DNA from: Phenylobacterium aquaticum
GTDB taxonomy: Bacteria; Pseudomonadota; Alphaproteobacteria; Caulobacterales; Caulobacteraceae
Assembly: GCF_947378715.1 (NCBI RefSeq)
Contig: NZ_CANCLE010000022.1
Span: 1 to 33,183, forward strand
Direction: 5' to 3'
Length of the DNA: 33,183 nucleotides
Of this stretch, positions 30,295-33,183 are shown piece after piece (the stretch's first letter is position 1; the number at the start of each line of letters is the position of its first letter). A model generated the notes under the pieces. That model had not been told where the DNA came from and did no database searches. It saw only the letters and a list, made by a program, of their open reading frames with translations. Position numbers and translations under genes: made by a program.

Positions 30295-30438
30295 ATGGCA
30301 AGCGCGGATCGGGACTATGGCCTGCTTTGCGGCCAGAACAAGTCCCCAGGTCACGGTCGCGTGATCACTTCTTTCACCCGGGAAACCTTCCGAAATCCGG
30401 CTCAGAGACCGATGCCGGGCACGGCCTGGGCGAGATAG
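30295..30438 (+). CDS. Possible small ORF with strong ribosome-binding site
   Basis: A 47-codon frame starting four bases after a full-strength AGGAGGT (30284-30290). It begins MASADRDYGLLCGQNKSPGHGRV and runs into the antisense end of the thioesterase gene, stopping at 30438. No recognisable family, no signal peptide. The strong Shine-Dalgarno in otherwise gene-free sequence is the only reason to list it; chance is a real alternative. Confidence 0.3.
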   Translation: MASADRDYGLLCGQNKSPGHGRVITSFTRETFRNPAQRPMPGTAWAR

Positions 30439-31331
30439 GCGGCCTGGGCCTCCGGCGTGATGTCGACCACCTTGCGGGCGTCCAGATCAAAGCTGATCAC
30501 CACCGCCTCGGCGCTGGCCCAGGGCTGGCCGCTTTGCGGATCGACCATCCAGTGGAAGACCCGGCGGGTGCGCTTGTCGGCCCCGCCGAAGCCGGAGCGG
30601 AGCTCCACATGGTCGCCCGCCCGGGGCCAGCCTAGGTGCAGCACCCGATATTCCAGCACCGCCCCGCCGATGCGCGGCGGCGGCTGGCCGGGAACGGGCG
30701 CGGGGCCTGGCCGCGTCTCGCCGAACAGCCGGCCGGCCCCGTCGGAGACCCGGCCGATGAACATCTCGGCGCGCATCCGCCCGAACACGTCGCATTCCTG
30801 GGCCTGGATCACCCCCAGGCCGATCCGCGCCAGCCCCAGCTTGTCGGCCCGCGCCAGACTGGCCGTGGCCTTGACGGGCGCCAGGTCGATGCTGCGCGCC
30901 GCCGCGTGGGCCGGAACCTCGATCATCAGGTCGGCGGCGGCGTCGCGCACCCGCTGGGGCCAGGGAAAGGGGCGCATGTCGCGGGAGGTGGCGTGGGCCA
31001 CCACCAGCTGGAAGGTCGCGGCCGGCTCGCCGTTCAGGTGGCGCATGACCAACAGCAGGCGGGCGTCGGCCTCGCCCAGTTCCACCACCCCGCCGGTCAT
31101 GGTCAGGGTCGCGCCGGCCTTGGCCTCGCGCAGGAACCGCATGTGGGTCTCGCGCACCACCAGCGTCGCCTCGCCGACCGCCGAGAAGGCCCGGGGCATG
31201 CCCAGCCGCGCCGCCAGCCCGCCCAGTCCCTCGAGCGCCTTGGCCACCCAGAAGCGGACATTGAGATGACCCATCTCGTCGCATTCCCAGGTATTGACCC
31301 CGCCGCTCCAGATCTCCACGCCGTCGCCCAA
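30402..31331 (-). CDS. Thioesterase-family protein with two hotdog (4HBT-like) domains
   Basis: A 309-residue protein, probably starting at a TTG (31331) with AAGGGG eight bases upstream; an internal GTG at 31319 is the main alternative. The first hotdog domain runs about residues 5-130: VNTWECDEMGHLNVRFWVAKALEGLGGLAARLG holds the D-x-M-G-H-x-N catalytic-type motif of acyl-CoA thioesterases of the 4HBT class. The second (about 155-295) has IQAQECDVFGRMRAEMFIGRVSDGAG, which keeps the fold but has Arg where the first has His-Leu-Asn, so it may be structural. The protein ends VVDITPEAQAAYLAQ. It should hydrolyse an acyl- or aroyl-CoA in the cytoplasm; the substrate is unknown. Confidence 0.85.
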   Translation of the reverse strand: MGDGVEIWSGGVNTWECDEMGHLNVRFWVAKALEGLGGLAARLGMPRAFSAVGEATLVVRETHMRFLREAKAGATLTMTGGVVELGEADARLLLVMRHLNGEPAATFQLVVAHATSRDMRPFPWPQRVRDAAADLMIEVPAHAAARSIDLAPVKATASLARADKLGLARIGLGVIQAQECDVFGRMRAEMFIGRVSDGAGRLFGETRPGPAPVPGQPPPRIGGAVLEYRVLHLGWPRAGDHVELRSGFGGADKRTRRVFHWMVDPQSGQPWASAEAVVISFDLDARKVVDITPEAQAAYLAQAVPGIGL

Positions 31332-31470
31332 GCCGCCATCCCCTTAGATTCAGGCGGCGAACTTAGAGGCTGGCGCCTGTAACCAACAGGGGCCCTCGCG
31401 CGAATTCGCTTCCAGGCCGATTTCGTGGTCATCTGGCGCGCCGGTCTGGCCGGTGCAGGAGGGGGAGATC

Positions 31471-32298
31471 ATGGCGACACCGACCCATGAGGTGCTGGTC
31501 TATCGACATGCGGTGGCGACCCGCCTGACCCACTGGATCAATCTCATCGCCCTGTCGTTCCTGCTGCTGAGCGGGCTGCAGGTCTTCAACGCCCACCCGG
31601 CGCTCTATTGGGGCCAGAAGTCGACCTTCGCCCGGCCCTGGCTGGAGATGGGCATGATCGATCGTGGCGACCACGCGATCGGAGTGACCCAGATCGGATC
31701 GCTGCGGCTCGAGACCACCGGCCTGTTCGGCTATTCCGGCGCCGTCGGCCACGAGGAGCCGCGCGGCTTCCCGGCCTGGGCCACCATCCCCACCTATCGC
31801 GACCTGGCCGACGGCCGCCACTGGCACTTCTTCTTCGCCTGGGTCTTCGTGCTGAACGGCCTGGTCTATCTGTCGGCGGGCATGCTCAGCGGCCACTTCC
31901 GCAATGACCTCGCCCCGACCCGGGAGCAGCTGGCGCCCGCCCACCTCCTGAAGGAGATCGCCGACCACGCCCGGCTCAGGTTCCCCAAGGGGGAGGAGGA
32001 GCGCCACTATAACGCCCTGCAGAAACTGGCCTATCTGGCGGTGATCTTCGGCCTCCTGCCGCTGATGGTGCTGACCGGCCTGACCATGTCGCCGGGCATG
32101 GACGCCGCCTGGCCGTGGCTGCCGCACCTGTTCGGGGGCCGCCAGTCGGCGCGGTCGATCCACTTCATCTGCGCCGGCCTGATCGTGGCCTTCGTCCTGG
32201 TCCACCTGGCCATGGTGATCGCGGTGGGCGCCTTCAATTCCGTGCGCTCGATGATCACCGGCCGCTACGCCATCCGCCTCGAAGGAGACGCCCCATGA
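31471..32298 (+). CDS. Cytochrome b561/FdhI-type membrane subunit
   Basis: A 275-residue di-heme cytochrome b. The ATG at 31471 has a GGAGG a few bases upstream. Four membrane segments (about residues 22-40, 119-140, 184-205 and 229-252) carry candidate heme ligands His21, His119, His179, His231 and His245, near the ends of the helices as in the Ni/Fe-hydrogenase / formate dehydrogenase gamma cytochrome b family. An unusually long loop of about 80 residues between helices 1 and 2 (ATIPTYRDLADGRHWHF at its end) faces the periplasm or cytoplasm. Its stop overlaps the start of the molybdopterin protein by four bases (ATGA), so the two form one electron-transfer pair: the cytochrome passes electrons between the quinone pool and the molybdoenzyme. 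Confidence 0.9.
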   Translation: MATPTHEVLVYRHAVATRLTHWINLIALSFLLLSGLQVFNAHPALYWGQKSTFARPWLEMGMIDRGDHAIGVTQIGSLRLETTGLFGYSGAVGHEEPRGFPAWATIPTYRDLADGRHWHFFFAWVFVLNGLVYLSAGMLSGHFRNDLAPTREQLAPAHLLKEIADHARLRFPKGEEERHYNALQKLAYLAVIFGLLPLMVLTGLTMSPGMDAAWPWLPHLFGGRQSARSIHFICAGLIVAFVLVHLAMVIAVGAFNSVRSMITGRYAIRLEGDAP

Positions 32299-33065
32299 CC
32301 CCCGATCGTCGCGGCTGGCTCAAGGGCCTGGCCGCCAGCGGCGCCGGCCTGTGGCTGGCCGCCTGCGACAAGCTCAACGAGAGCGCCGGGGTCCAGAAAG
32401 GCCTGGCCAGCGCCCAGGGCCTGACCCTGCGCGCCCAGCGCCTGTTCCAGAGCCGCAAGGCGCTGGCCCAGGAATTCACCCCCGCCGACATCGCCCGCGA
32501 CTTCCGGGCCAATGGCTCGATCAGCCCCGGTGATCCGGCCTATCGCCAGCTGCTGACCACCGGGTTCAAGGACTACAAGCTGGTGATCGACGGCCTGGTG
32601 GACCACCCCCTGACCCTGAGCCTCGCTGACCTGCGCGCCCAGCCGTCCCGCACCCAGATCACCCGCCATGACTGCGTCGAGGGCTGGTCCAGCATCGGCC
32701 AGTGGAAGGGCGCCCGGCTCGGCCCGCTGCTCGACCGCGCGGGGCTGAAGCGCGAGGCCCGCTACCTGGTCTTCCACTGTTTCGACAGCCTGGAGGAGAC
32801 CCTGGACGGATCGGGCCAGTACTATGAGAGCATCGACCTGATCGACGGCTATCACCCCCAGACCATCCTGGCCTACGAGATGAACGGCCAGGTCCTGCCC
32901 GTGGCCCACGGCGCCCCGCTGCGCCTGAGGGTCGAGCGCCACCTGGGCTACAAGCATGCCAAGTACATCTCCCGCATCGAAGCCGTCGCCGACTTCGCCC
33001 ACCTGGGCCAGGGCAAGGGCGGCTATTGGGAAGACCGCGGCTATGAGTGGTACGGCGGGATCTGA
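32295..33065 (+). CDS. Sulfite-oxidase-fold molybdopterin oxidoreductase, Tat-exported lipoprotein
   Basis: A 256-residue molybdoenzyme. The N-terminus MTPDRRGWLKGLAASGAGLWLAAC combines a twin-arginine motif (RRGWLK) with a lipobox (LAAC, Cys24), so it should be folded with its cofactor in the cytoplasm, exported by Tat and anchored. The molybdopterin-binding SUOX fold is shown by YKLVIDGLVDHPLTLSL and the Mo-ligand cysteine in ITRHDCVEGWSSIGQWKG. It continues with the conserved HPQTILAYEMNGQVLPVAHGAPLRLRVERHLGYKHAKYISRIE. Related enzymes are MsrP (methionine-sulfoxide reductase) and other YedY-like reductases. MsrP pairs with MsrQ; here the partner is a different cytochrome b type, so the reaction may differ. 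Substrate unknown. Confidence 0.92.
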   Translation: MTPDRRGWLKGLAASGAGLWLAACDKLNESAGVQKGLASAQGLTLRAQRLFQSRKALAQEFTPADIARDFRANGSISPGDPAYRQLLTTGFKDYKLVIDGLVDHPLTLSLADLRAQPSRTQITRHDCVEGWSSIGQWKGARLGPLLDRAGLKREARYLVFHCFDSLEETLDGSGQYYESIDLIDGYHPQTILAYEMNGQVLPVAHGAPLRLRVERHLGYKHAKYISRIEAVADFAHLGQGKGGYWEDRGYEWYGGI

Positions 33066-33075
33066 GGGGCAGGCG

Positions 33076-33100
33076 GCCGCCTCAGGGGATTTGAGGCGGC
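33076..33100 (+). terminator. Hairpin after the molybdopterin gene
   Basis: GCCGCCTCA (33076-33084), loop GGGGATT and TGAGGCGGC (33092-33100) form a perfect 9-bp stem ten bases after the stop. No T-run follows (GGATGAAG), so it could act as a weak or Rho-assisted terminator. Confidence 0.45.
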
Positions 33101-33183
33101 GGATGAAGTGGTCTCGCGCGTGAGGGCGTGCGCGGGGTGAGGGTCTCTGATTCACGATGAGAGCGGTCGCGAGTTGACAGCCG

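Noticed and set aside
1..33183. CRISPR arrays, insertion sequences, integrases, phage genes or restriction systems
   Set aside because: No spaced direct repeats, transposase or integrase motifs, or long terminal inverted repeats were seen; composition is uniform throughout. The short direct repeat at 29823 has no array structure.

Overview
The window is a high-GC alphaproteobacterial chromosome segment, most likely from Caulobacteraceae (Caulobacter/Phenylobacterium/Brevundimonas type). The pointers are a near-canonical CpdR, a cysteine-paired TonB-dependent receptor of the caulobacterial/sphingomonad kind, a DUF6491-type exported protein and an HWE/HisKA_2 kinase. Genes are tightly packed and mostly housekeeping or metabolic. 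I see no phage, insertion sequence, integrase or CRISPR array. The genus is inference; the order-level placement rests on family resemblance.

Layout. 1-4.65 kb: the end of a glutathione S-transferase, an unrecognised helical protein, an alpha/beta hydrolase, a second unrecognised protein and a Rieske oxygenase. 4.7-6.9 kb (minus): a ClpP-like protein whose triad Asp is Asn, tightly coupled to a GH13 alpha-glucosidase. 7.1-9.3 kb: an extensin-family protein facing a class I DAHP synthase, which is preceded by an unmarked leader peptide and transcription attenuator. 9.3-13.1 kb: acyl-CoA dehydrogenase, a PPOX flavoprotein divergent from a LysR regulator, and a membrane flippase-like protein. 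13.1-18.4 kb: GT1 glycosyltransferase, an SDR with a PsrA-like operator, a VOC protein/AraC pair behind a hairpin that covers the ribosome-binding site, an aminotransferase and a GNAT. 18.4-21.9 kb (minus): typA, then a CHASE3 histidine kinase and a single-domain response regulator. 21.9-23.8 kb: a candidate CU-rich small RNA, N-formylglutamate amidohydrolase, cpdR and tRNA-Val(GAC). 24.3-27.4 kb: a TonB-dependent receptor with a terminator. 27.5-31.3 kb (minus): DUF6491 protein, mnmC, an alanine-rich lipoprotein and a two-hotdog thioesterase. 31.4-33.1 kb: a cytochrome b / Tat-exported molybdopterin oxidoreductase pair.

The strongest unannotated signals are non-coding. First, the DAHP synthase leader (minus strand, about 9255-9085) encodes a 26-residue peptide with the run Tyr-Ser-Tyr-Trp-Tyr-Phe-Ser-Phe. 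It is followed by perfect 1:2, 2:3 and 3:4 pairings and a U-tract, a textbook attenuator that would read all three aromatic amino acids at once. Second, a roughly 80-nt intergenic RNA (about 22127-22207) has a near-consensus promoter, three hairpins, a UUUCCUCCC anti-Shine-Dalgarno stretch and an intrinsic terminator. Third, a perfect 9-bp hairpin buries the ribosome-binding site of the VOC gene. The two proteolysis-linked genes (cpdR and the ClpP-like gene) are far apart, and any link between them is speculative.
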